Source: an uncultured Lysobacteraceae bacterium
Lineage (GTDB): Bacteria; Pseudomonadota; Gammaproteobacteria; Xanthomonadales; Xanthomonadaceae
DNA length: 64,000 nt
Direction: 5' to 3'
Assembly (NCBI GenBank): GCA_946480825.1
Contig: CAMLLG010000013.1
Span: 7,330-71,329 of the forward strand
Under the pieces are notes generated by a model. It saw only the letters and a list, made by a program, of their open reading frames with translations, did no database searches and was not told the DNA's origin. A program made the position numbers and the translations under genes. This document shows, piece by piece, positions 9,493 to 16,942 of the stretch (positions are counted from its first letter, which is position 1; every line of letters begins with the position of its first letter).

Positions 9493-10236
9493 TCAGCGAC
9501 CGGTGCGCGCGCCGCCCCCGTTCTGCGGCTGCGCGCGGCAGCGGAAGAATTTCGAGTTCGCCAGCCACTGCTGGTCGGGGTAGTAGGCGAACAACAGCTG
9601 GCCGTCCTTCAGCGTGTCGATCATGTCGCCCGCCACCGCCGGACGCACCGCCGGGCAGCCGTAGCTGCGACCGAGGCGACCCTGGCGCTGCGCGGCGTCC
9701 GGATTCACGTAGGTCGCGCCGTGCATGACGATCGCGCGGGCGCGGGCCTGATCGTTGATGCCGGGTTCCAGACCGTCCATGCGCAGCGAGATGCCGTTGC
9801 TGCCGACGTAGCGTTCGGCGGTGGAGAACAGGCCCAGACTCGATTGCAGGCTGCTCTCGCGGTTGGAAAAACGGTTCGCGAGGTTCTCGCCGCTGTTGCG
9901 GCCGTGGGCGACGTGTTCGGCGTAGAGCAGGCGCTGTTCGCGCAGATCGAACACCCACAGCCGGGGTTCGGTGGAGGGCCGGGAAAAATCGATCACCGCC
10001 AGCCGCCGGGGCGTTTCGATCGCACCCGAGGCCGCGGCGCACTGCGCCGATTCCAGCGCCAGCGCCAGTACCTGCGGATCGGCCTGCGGCGCGAGTCGCT
10101 GCAGGGTGGTCAGCGACAGCATGTTCGATGGACCTCGGTCGACGGTCGCGGGCGCGTGGCCCGCATCGGCGGCGTGGACGGAGATGGCCGTCGCGAACGC
10201 GAGGGCCGCGGACAGCAGCGGGGCGGGTCTGATCAT
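9493..10236 (-). CDS. Secreted L,D-transpeptidase-like protein (YkuD_2 family)
   Basis: A 247-residue exported protein with an N-terminal signal peptide (IRPAPLLSAALAFATAISVHA, cut near AADAG). The C-terminal half carries the catalytic pattern seen in murein L,D-transpeptidases, IVMHGATYVNP then GRLGRSYGCPAVRP, with the His and the nucleophilic Cys in place. Family members act on or near peptidoglycan in the periplasm. The ATG at 10236 was chosen because the signal peptide begins there; the open frame upstream is arginine-rich and unlike a protein. A second, different L,D-transpeptidase gene lies 49 bases upstream on the same strand, suggesting an envelope-related pair. Confidence 0.85.
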   Translation of the reverse strand: MIRPAPLLSAALAFATAISVHAADAGHAPATVDRGPSNMLSLTTLQRLAPQADPQVLALALESAQCAAASGAIETPRRLAVIDFSRPSTEPRLWVFDLREQRLLYAEHVAHGRNSGENLANRFSNRESSLQSSLGLFSTAERYVGSNGISLRMDGLEPGINDQARARAIVMHGATYVNPDAAQRQGRLGRSYGCPAVRPAVAGDMIDTLKDGQLLFAYYPDQQWLANSKFFRCRAQPQNGGGARTGR

Positions 10237-10285
10237 GGCCCGAGGATGCCGCACGATGCCGCCGGGAACATGAACAGGCCGGATT

Positions 10286-11413
10286 TCAGTCGCGCGGCGG
10301 CGGTGTCTGGGGCGGCGATCCCGCTGCAGGCGTGACCAGGGTCGCGTTGTCCTCGTCGGCACGGATCACCGTCATGCCTTCCTGCGCGGCGCGGCGCAGG
10401 GGTTCGTCGGTGACGACCACGGTCGCGCCGGGGCGCAGCGTGTCGTAGATGCGGTGGGCGAACACGTCGTCGATGCGGATTCTGCCGCTGACCAGCGCCC
10501 GCTGCAGATCGCTTTCGGACGGTGTGCGGCTGCCCGGGGTCGGTACGGCCACCGTCAGCCAGCGCAGCGCCGGGCGGTCGCGCAGCACCTCGCTGAAGCC
10601 CTCGCCCAGGCCTTCCAGCAACACGTAGGCATGCGTGCCGTGCAGCGGCTCGCCGTCGACATCGACCCGTGCGCGCCCGATCTCCACGCCGTTGCGCAGC
10701 ACCGAGACGCGACGGTCGCGCGTGCTCATCAGTACGGTGAGCGGGCCCTCCGGCGCGCGCTCCGGCGACCACCACGTCTCGGCGTCATCGATCACCGGGC
10801 CGGGCAACGGCGGCGCCCCGGTGGCGGGATCGACCGGCGCGAACCAGCCGGGCGCGCTCACTTCCGGCGCGTGCGAACGCGCGCTCGCGATCACCACGGT
10901 CATGCCGCGCGCGGTGGCCCCGAACAGTTTTTCCGAGAACGCATACGGCAACCGCACGCAGCCGTGCGAGGCCGGATAGCCGGGAATCCGGCCCGCGTGC
11001 AGCGCGACGCCGTCCCAGGTCAGCCGTTGCATGAAGGGCATCGGCGCGTTGTCGTAGAGATTGGAGTAATGCTCGCGCTGCTTCTGCAGGATGGTGAACA
11101 CGCCGGTGGGCGTTTCGTATCCGGGCTTGCCGGTGCTGACCGTCGACACGCCGATGCGGATACCGTTGCGATACACGTAGGCCAATTGCTCGGGCAGGCT
11201 GATCACGATGACCACCGGACCGTCCGGCGCCAGCTCCGGCATCCACAGATATTCGCCGGGCTTCAGCGCGACCGTCGGTGCGGGTGCGACCGGTGTCGGC
11301 GCGGGCGGGGATGCGGCCGGCGGCGCGGCGACGACCCGCATGGCGGCCAGCGGGATGACGGCCAGCAGGATGGCCCGGGCGAATGCGGTGGCGGGACGCG
11401 GATCGATAACCAT
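10286..11413 (-). CDS. L,D-transpeptidase (YkuD) with a second degenerate copy
   Basis: A 375-residue exported protein with a signal peptide (AFARAILLAVIPLAAMRVVA), then a proline-alanine-rich spacer. The YkuD domain begins VVIVISLPEQLAYVYRNGIR and contains the catalytic stretch ALHAGRIPGYPASHGCVRLP, with His and Cys as expected. From about residue 225 a second segment (LTVLMSTRDRRVSVLRNGVE) mirrors the first half of a YkuD domain but lacks the SHGC motif. It is probably a degenerate duplicate used for binding. The start at 11413 is 105 bases from the divergent carboxylesterase gene. Confidence 0.85.
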   Translation of the reverse strand: MVIDPRPATAFARAILLAVIPLAAMRVVAAPPAASPPAPTPVAPAPTVALKPGEYLWMPELAPDGPVVIVISLPEQLAYVYRNGIRIGVSTVSTGKPGYETPTGVFTILQKQREHYSNLYDNAPMPFMQRLTWDGVALHAGRIPGYPASHGCVRLPYAFSEKLFGATARGMTVVIASARSHAPEVSAPGWFAPVDPATGAPPLPGPVIDDAETWWSPERAPEGPLTVLMSTRDRRVSVLRNGVEIGRARVDVDGEPLHGTHAYVLLEGLGEGFSEVLRDRPALRWLTVAVPTPGSRTPSESDLQRALVSGRIRIDDVFAHRIYDTLRPGATVVVTDEPLRRAAQEGMTVIRADEDNATLVTPAAGSPPQTPPPRD

Positions 11414-11518
11414 GCCGACAGTGTGGCATCGACGGCGACCGGATGGCCGGATGCCGCGCGAGCCGACTGCGCCTTTCGTACGGTGGCGGCCGCGGGCGGT
11501 CGCGGCGATGATACCGGC

Positions 11519-12214
11519 ATGACCGACAACGCCCCCGCACCCCTGCTCGACTGCGTCGAGCTGCAGACCGGCGCCGACGCCGCCCCCGCCTGGACCATCC
11601 TCTGGCTGCACGGCCTGGGCGCCGACGGCCACGACTTCGCGCCGATCGTTCCGCAACTGGTCCGCCCCGGCTGGCCCACGCTGCGCTTCCTGTTCCCGCA
11701 CGCGCCGGTGCGTGCGGTCACCATCAATGGCGGTGCGCGGATGCGCGCCTGGTACGACATCGCCCATCTCGATCTGGCCAATCGCGCCGACGAGACCGGG
11801 GTCGCCGAATCCCTCGTCCAGATCGATGCCCTCATCGCCCGCGAAGCCGCGCGCGGCATTCCGCCGGAACGGATCATTCTCGCCGGGTTCTCGCAGGGCG
11901 GCGCCATCACGCTCGCGGCCGGCATCCGTCGCCGGACGCCGCTGGGCGGTCTGGTCGCGCTGTCCACCTATCTGCCCGCGCCGACCAGGGCCTCGTCCGT
12001 CATGCAGCCCGGGGCCGAGCGCCAGCCGCTGTTTCTCGCCCATGGGCAGTTCGACCCGGTGGTGCCGTTCGCGGCGGGCGAACAGACCGCCGCCCTGCTG
12101 CGCGTGCTCGGTTTCGCGCCCGAATGGCATGCCTACCCCATGGCCCATCAGGTCTGCGCCGAAGAGATCCGCGACCTCGGCGATTGGCTCCAGGCGCGCT
12201 TCGCCACTGTCTGA
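11519..12214 (+). CDS. Carboxylesterase/phospholipase (alpha/beta hydrolase)
   Basis: A 231-residue cytoplasmic hydrolase of the bacterial acyl-protein-thioesterase-like carboxylesterase group. It shows the oxyanion region LWLHGLGADGHDF, the nucleophile elbow GFSQGGAI, the acid Asp in HGQFDPVVPF and the catalytic His in AYPMAHQVC. Length and motif spacing are those of EstB-type carboxylesterases (about 220 residues). The ATG at 11519 immediately precedes the conserved region. Confidence 0.9.
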   Translation: MTDNAPAPLLDCVELQTGADAAPAWTILWLHGLGADGHDFAPIVPQLVRPGWPTLRFLFPHAPVRAVTINGGARMRAWYDIAHLDLANRADETGVAESLVQIDALIAREAARGIPPERIILAGFSQGGAITLAAGIRRRTPLGGLVALSTYLPAPTRASSVMQPGAERQPLFLAHGQFDPVVPFAAGEQTAALLRVLGFAPEWHAYPMAHQVCAEEIRDLGDWLQARFATV

Positions 12215-12281
12215 TCGGCCGGGTGACCGCGGCGCCCGGACGGCGCTAAGATCGGGACATGGGATCAGGTCGCACAATGAC

Positions 12282-13055
12282 GTGAAAGTCCTCATCGCCG
12301 ACGACGAACCGATGGCCCGCGAGCGCCTGCGCGCGCTCCTCGCCGATCACCCCGACCTGCGGTTGGTGGCGGAAGCGGCCGACGGCAGGGAAGCCCTCGA
12401 CGCCTGCGCGGCGCATCTCCCCGACATCGTCCTGCTCGACATCGCGATGCCCGGCATCGACGGTCTGGAAGCCGCACGCCACCTGGCCGGCTTCGAGCCG
12501 CGACCGGCGGTGGTGTTCTGCACCGCCTACGACGAACACGCGCTGTCGGCCTTCGACGCCGCCGCCGTCGATTATCTGGTCAAGCCCGTGCGCCGCGAAC
12601 GTCTCGCCGCCGCGCTGGATCGTGCCCGCACCTTCGTCGCCGGCCGCACGCCGCGCGCCGACGAAGGCCAGCACGTTGTCGGCAATGGCGCCGGGAATGC
12701 GGTCTCGAACGGCACCGGCAAGAAACGCACCCACCTCTGCGCGCGCCTGCGCGGCAGCCTGCGCCTGATCGCGATCGACGACATCCGCTACCTGCACGCC
12801 GAGGAGAAATATGTCGTCGTGCACCATGCCCGCGGCGAAGACCTGATCGAGGAATCGCTGAAGTCGCTGGAAACCGAATTCGCCGATCACTTCGTCCGCA
12901 TCCACCGCAACTGCCTGGTCTCGCGCGAAGAGCTGGTCGAGCTGCGCCGCGCCTCCGACGGCCGCATCGAAGCGGTGCTGCGACATGGGGACAAGCCGCT
13001 GGAAGTGAGCAGACGTTGCGTGCCGCATTTGCGGGATATGGTGCGGCATTTGTAA
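12282..13055 (+). CDS. LytTR-family response regulator (AlgR-like)
   Basis: A 257-residue two-domain regulator. The receiver domain (residues 1-120) has the acidic pair ADDEP, the phospho-acceptor Asp in IVLLDIAMPG, the Thr/Tyr region VFCTAYDEHAL and the Lys in DYLVKPVRRE. After a flexible linker, the LytTR DNA-binding domain spans about 150-255 (IDDIRYLHAEEKYVVV, FVRIHRNCLVSREEL). The start is a GTG at 12282 (MKVLIADDEP). In pseudomonads algR is followed by hemC. Here the same order is kept but an AT-rich gene sits between them. No LytS/AlgZ-type sensor is next to it upstream; the preceding gene is a carboxylesterase. Confidence 0.9.
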   Translation: MKVLIADDEPMARERLRALLADHPDLRLVAEAADGREALDACAAHLPDIVLLDIAMPGIDGLEAARHLAGFEPRPAVVFCTAYDEHALSAFDAAAVDYLVKPVRRERLAAALDRARTFVAGRTPRADEGQHVVGNGAGNAVSNGTGKKRTHLCARLRGSLRLIAIDDIRYLHAEEKYVVVHHARGEDLIEESLKSLETEFADHFVRIHRNCLVSREELVELRRASDGRIEAVLRHGDKPLEVSRRCVPHLRDMVRHL

Positions 13056-13084
13056 ATTTTTGAGGAAACACAGGGGGGAAATAC

Positions 13085-13591
13085 ATGAAGATTCAAGATG
13101 AGCATCTTTATCATGGTGCCGCGCTAATTCAAATTGCCGAAGATCCGAGGTTCACCGCAATAAATTCACTGAAGGTAAGTGGAAAGACGGTTAATTCTGC
13201 GTACCGCATAAATGATCAAATCGCTGTTTATTTCAAGTATGCCGTGAAGCCTCATGGCAAATACAAAGAATATTTATTCAATTTTAAAAGCGATCAAATA
13301 CAGCAGATAAGGAAAATATCTTCAACATATGAAACTCACTTGGCCTTGGTTTGCGTTGAAGCCAGAGAGGTTTGCGCGATATCGGCTGATACACTTTCTG
13401 ATCTAATATCGTCTCGAAAAAAAGCGTTTGGTGGCAATGAGGATCAGTACACGTTGCTCGTTACAGCGCCGAAAGGTAAAGGTATGCGGGTGTATGTCAA
13501 TCACCCCGGGAAAAAATCTACGTTGCTCGGAAAAGAGCTTATTATAAGCCGGAGTTCTTTCCCGGAGGTTATCTTCGGATCGAAACCATGA
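13085..13591 (+). CDS. AT-rich hypothetical protein inserted between the LytTR gene and hemC
   Basis: A 168-residue soluble, lysine-rich protein ([20 protein letters not shown]... ending [10 protein letters not shown]) with a strong ribosome site (aggggggaaatacATG). It has beta-rich, alternating hydrophobic stretches such as [20 protein letters not shown] and [20 protein letters not shown]. No signal peptide, membrane segment or known motif is seen. Codon use is AT-rich and very unlike hemC and the regulator on either side, implying acquisition into an otherwise conserved gene order. The general look recalls small island-borne hypothetical proteins, but no function can be assigned. Confidence 0.65.
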   Translation: MKIQDEHLYHGAALIQIAEDPRFTAINSLKVSGKTVNSAYRINDQIAVYFKYAVKPHGKYKEYLFNFKSDQIQQIRKISSTYETHLALVCVEAREVCAISADTLSDLISSRKKAFGGNEDQYTLLVTAPKGKGMRVYVNHPGKKSTLLGKELIISRSSFPEVIFGSKP

Positions 13592-13802
13592 TCCGAATTT
13601 TACGCGACTGGAATTTGCGCCAATCATTGAGCGTACTCGCTCCCTCGTCAGCCTGTGCAGCCGTCGCTTGAGTTCGTTGTGCAGTGGATTTCTGAATGTC
13701 CTGCTGTCGTTCGTCGCGGCTTCCGCCGCTCCCACAGGGGCTTCCTGGAAGCGCGTGAGAATTCGCGAGACAGGAGGCGGCCCGGGCGGCGATAATCGCC
13801 GC

Positions 13803-14705
13803 ATGAAGACTCTTCGCATCGCCACCCGCAAAAGCCCGCTCGCGCTGTGGCAGACCGAGCATGTCGCCGCACGGCTGCGCGTGTTGCATCCCGATCTCGA
13901 TGTCCAGCTGATTCCGATGTCGACCCGCGGCGACGAGGTGCTGGACCGCTCGCTGTCGGCGGTGGGCGGCAAGGGCCTGTTCCTCAAGGAACTGGAGCTG
14001 GCGATGTTGCGCGATGAAGCGGATTGCGCGGTGCATTCGCTGAAGGACGTGCCGATGGATCTCGACGGCCCGTTCGCGCTGCCGGCGATCCTGGAGCGCG
14101 CGGATCACGCCGATGCGTTCGTCAGCCATCGATACGACGGCATCGGCGCGCTGCCGCCGGGCGCGCGGGTGGGCAGTTCCTCGCTGCGGCGTCAGGCCCA
14201 ACTGCGCGCGCTGCGACCGGATCTCGATCTGGTCGATCTGCGCGGCAACGTCAACACGCGGCTGGCGAAACTCGATGCCGGCGAATACGACGCCATCCTG
14301 CTGGCCTGCGCCGGCCTGCAGCGATTGGGTTTCGATGCGCGTATCCGTGCGCGCCTCGATGCGCCCGACTGGTTGCCCGCGCCGGCGCAGGGCGCGATCG
14401 CGGTCGAATGCCGCGACGACGATGCTGCGACCCGCGCTCTGTTCGCGGCGTTGAATCATGCGCCGACGCGGCGCTGCGTCGAAGCCGAGCGCGCGATGAA
14501 CCGCGCGCTGCACGGCAGTTGCCAGGTGCCGGTGGCCGCGTTCGCGCGCGAAGTCGAGGGTGGTCTGCACCTCGCCGGGCTTGTCGGTTCGGTCGCCGAC
14601 GGCCGCGCGGTGCGCAGCGAAGCGAGCGGCGCCGATGGCGATGCGCTCGGCCGCCAGGTCGCGCAGCAACTGCTCGATCTCGGCGCGGGCGCGTTCATCG
14701 GTTGA
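13803..14705 (+). CDS. hemC: Hydroxymethylbilane synthase (porphobilinogen deaminase)
   Basis: This enzyme polymerises four porphobilinogen molecules into hydroxymethylbilane in heme and siroheme synthesis, in the cytoplasm. The 300-residue product is the usual length. It begins [19 protein letters not shown]. It has the active-site region [11 protein letters not shown], the conserved HSLKDVPM and [11 protein letters not shown], and [13 protein letters not shown]. The dipyrromethane cofactor Cys lies in [14 protein letters not shown]. The 210 bases upstream contain no gene and should hold its own promoter, since an unrelated gene intervenes after the LytTR regulator. Confidence 0.97.
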   Translation: MKTLRIATRKSPLALWQTEHVAARLRVLHPDLDVQLIPMSTRGDEVLDRSLSAVGGKGLFLKELELAMLRDEADCAVHSLKDVPMDLDGPFALPAILERADHADAFVSHRYDGIGALPPGARVGSSSLRRQAQLRALRPDLDLVDLRGNVNTRLAKLDAGEYDAILLACAGLQRLGFDARIRARLDAPDWLPAPAQGAIAVECRDDDAATRALFAALNHAPTRRCVEAERAMNRALHGSCQVPVAAFAREVEGGLHLAGLVGSVADGRAVRSEASGADGDALGRQVAQQLLDLGAGAFIG

Positions 14706-14725
14706 TGTCGGCGCGGCGGCTGCTC

Positions 14726-14875
14726 TTGTAGGAGCGCCGGCAGGCGCGAAGCCCGCAGCGTTTCCGATGCGACATCGCGCGCAATCCCATCATGCGCCAT
14801 CGAAGGTGTTCCATGATGACGGACGGCGCGTCACCGCAAACGTTGCGGGCTTCGCGCCTGCCGGCGCTCCTGCAA
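14726..14875. repeat. Long stem-loop repeat between convergent hemC and soeC
   Basis: Two 38-nt arms at 14726-14763 and 14838-14875 are near-perfect inverted copies, with two mismatches, that begin ttgtaggagcgccggcaggc. They are separated by 74 bases. The 'gtaggagcgcc' motif is a common intergenic repeat in Xanthomonadaceae. Placed between converging genes, it could act as a two-way terminator or mRNA-stabilising hairpin. Confidence 0.75.
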
Positions 14876-14894
14876 AAGCGCAGGCGTGGGCCGT

Positions 14895-15827
14895 TCAGTA
14901 ATACAGCGTCACCAGATGCTTCGCTTCGGCGAAGAACAGCCACCGCTCCACCAGCGCGCCGACCTGGAACGACACCGCGCCCACCCACAGCAGCGGCGTG
15001 GCGTCGCCGTGCGGCAGCAGCCACACCGGCAGCGCGCACAATGCGGGAATCAGCGCGAACAAGATCGCCGAAATCGTGCGCAGCCGCTTCGCATGTCTGC
15101 GTGCGACGACGAAGCCCATCTCGCGGTTGAGATAGTTCGATTCGGTATGCGGGCGCTCGAACGTCGACACCGTGCGCCCGGGCAGGCCCACCGCATCGCC
15201 GGTGTCGTGCGGCAGCGGGTCGCGGTCGATCGCGCGCCAGTAGGCGCGCTTGACCAGCCACAATACGACGGCGCCCATCGCGATGCCCGCGCCGATCATG
15301 TTCGGCGCGTCGAGCGTGGTCCCCGCGAACGGCCCGAACAGCAGGCCGCCGCCGAGCGCTGCGAACAGTAGATAGGCCGGCACCACCTGACGATGGCGCC
15401 ATGCCGGAATCGGTTTCAGCGATGCGTAGATCATCGCGGTCGAGAACACCGCGAGGATGCAGAGCAGCGCGAGCGATGCGGCGACCGCGCGCGCCGCCCA
15501 GCCGGGCGCGTTCGCCCACAGCATCGCGAACAGCGCGCCGGCGACGAGAAAGCAGACGATCGCGAACACGCCTTCGCGCGACATCCACGAACTGCGCCAC
15601 TGCGAGAACGCGCGCCACACCCGCGCAGGTTTGCCCAGATGCCACAGCGAGGCGATCACGCCGACCGCGACCAGCGCCGCGGCGGCCAGCAGACCGAACA
15701 TCCAGCCCAGGCCGTCGAACCACTGCGGCCGGTCGCCGATCGCGATGCGCAGCGCGATCAAGAACCACAGGCCGAAGCCGGTGCCGGTAAGGGTGGTGAA
15801 GACGATGACGGAAAACGCCGGGTTCAT
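14895..15827 (-). CDS. soeC: Sulfite dehydrogenase membrane anchor SoeC (DmsC-type)
   Basis: The quinone-reducing membrane subunit of the SoeABC sulfite dehydrogenase, 310 residues with eight or nine hydrophobic segments. It begins MNPAFSVIVFTTLTGTGFGL and contains ASLWHLGKPARVWRAFSQWRSSWMSREG, a hallmark of DmsC-type anchors. It also has the downstream ESNYLNREMGFVVARRHAKR loop common in SoeC. It takes electrons from SoeB and passes them to the quinone pool. The gene lies last in the operon, 139 bases after soeB; that spacer holds a short GC-rich hairpin (15871-15891). Confidence 0.88.
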   Translation of the reverse strand: MNPAFSVIVFTTLTGTGFGLWFLIALRIAIGDRPQWFDGLGWMFGLLAAAALVAVGVIASLWHLGKPARVWRAFSQWRSSWMSREGVFAIVCFLVAGALFAMLWANAPGWAARAVAASLALLCILAVFSTAMIYASLKPIPAWRHRQVVPAYLLFAALGGGLLFGPFAGTTLDAPNMIGAGIAMGAVVLWLVKRAYWRAIDRDPLPHDTGDAVGLPGRTVSTFERPHTESNYLNREMGFVVARRHAKRLRTISAILFALIPALCALPVWLLPHGDATPLLWVGAVSFQVGALVERWLFFAEAKHLVTLYY

Positions 15828-15870
15828 GCGCGCCTCGCTTGCGCGGCACTGCCGCGCAGCGCGCATGGGC

Positions 15871-15891
15871 GGGCAGGCAGGACGCCTGCCC
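15871..15891. repeat. Short hairpin in the soeB-soeC spacer
   Basis: Arms gggcaggc and gcctgccc flank a 5-nt loop within the 139-base gap between soeB and soeC. There is no T-run, so it is unlikely to stop transcription. It may adjust the ratio of the two messages. Confidence 0.4.
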
Positions 15892-15966
15892 CGGGCGATC
15901 CGGAGCCCAAGCCGTCGCGCCAAGGAGGGCAAAGGAAGCGGTGAGCGGCGTGCATGGACGTTCGCG

Positions 15967-16737
15967 TCATCGGCTCAACATCCGATCAAGCCAGCGCAGC
16001 AGCGGCGGCAGCGCCGCGGTGTCGAGCGTCTCTTCCTGCGTCGGCGCCGGCGCGTCGCCGCCCGTACGTCGCGGGCGCGGCGGCAGGTAGCGGTTCACGG
16101 GTCCGTAACCGAGTTCCGGCATCGGTGCGACGCCGTTGCGTTCGGCGACGAGTTTCGAGACATCGGAGTCGGGGTCGCCGAGATCGCCGAAGTGGCGGGC
16201 CTTCGTGGGGCAGGCCTGCACGCAGGCGGGCTGACGCTCGGCTTCGGGCAGATGTTCGTTGTAGATGCGATCGACGCACAGCGTGCATTTCTTCATCACG
16301 CCCTCGACCGCGCTGTATTCGCGCGCGCCGTAGGGACAGGCCCACGAACACAGTTTGCAGCCGATGCATTTGTCTTCGTCGACCAGCACGATGCCGTCCT
16401 CGGCGCGCTTGTAGCTGGCGCCGGTGGGGCAGACGGTGACGCAGGCCGGCGTTTCGCAGTGCAGGCAACTGCGCGGGAAGTGCAGGGTCATCGCCGGCTG
16501 TGCGGCCGCGCTTCCGGCGCAGGGCGAGGGCTCCGCGGCGATTTCGTAACTGTGCACGCGGTTGAACCACACGCCCGACGGATCTTTCCCGTACGGACGC
16601 TCGTCGGTCAGCGGGCCGGCGATGCCGCCTGCATTCCACTGCTTGCAGCTGACCGCGCAGGCGTGGCACCCGACGCAGGTGTCGAGATCGATCACCAGGC
16701 CGAGCTTTTTCTTCGCGGGTGGCGGCAGGTCGGTCAT
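15967..16737 (-). CDS. soeB: Sulfite dehydrogenase iron-sulfur subunit SoeB
   Basis: A 256-residue electron-transfer subunit of the DmsB type that carries four [4Fe-4S] clusters between SoeA and SoeC. The four Cys groups are visible: CVGCHACAVSCKQW, CLHCETPACVTVCPTGA, CIGCKLCSWACPYGAR and CTLCVDRI...CVQACPTKAR. No signal peptide is present, in line with the cytoplasm-facing location of Soe enzymes. A 13-base gap separates it from the small membrane protein gene upstream. Confidence 0.93.
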   Translation of the reverse strand: MTDLPPPAKKKLGLVIDLDTCVGCHACAVSCKQWNAGGIAGPLTDERPYGKDPSGVWFNRVHSYEIAAEPSPCAGSAAAQPAMTLHFPRSCLHCETPACVTVCPTGASYKRAEDGIVLVDEDKCIGCKLCSWACPYGAREYSAVEGVMKKCTLCVDRIYNEHLPEAERQPACVQACPTKARHFGDLGDPDSDVSKLVAERNGVAPMPELGYGPVNRYLPPRPRRTGGDAPAPTQEETLDTAALPPLLRWLDRMLSR

Positions 16738-16750
16738 CGTGCAGTGTCCA

Positions 16751-16942
16751 TCAGGCGTCGCTGTCGCGCAGGAACCACAGGCCGAGCGCGACCGCGCACA
16801 CCGTCGCGGCCAGCACCGGCCATGGCCCGATGCGGTCGCCGCCGGCGAGCACGATCCACGCCAGCCAGAGGCTGCCGGCCTTGCCGAGCGCGATGCAGGT
16901 CCAGCCCGCGATGCGGCGGCGGCGCGCGTTCGCGGGGCTCAT
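16751..16942 (-). CDS. Small two-helix membrane protein within the soe operon
   Basis: A 63-residue protein starting MSPANARRRRIAGWTCIALG. A positively charged N-terminus precedes two hydrophobic segments (WTCIALGKAGSLWLAWIVLA and WPVLAATVCAVALGLWFL) joined by GGDRIGP. Its ATG overlaps the soeA stop as ATGA and its stop is 13 bases before soeB, so it is embedded between the catalytic and iron-sulfur genes. It is not a standard Soe subunit known to me. It could be an assembly or membrane-tethering factor. The coupling supports it as a real gene. Confidence 0.65.
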   Translation of the reverse strand: MSPANARRRRIAGWTCIALGKAGSLWLAWIVLAGGDRIGPWPVLAATVCAVALGLWFLRDSDA

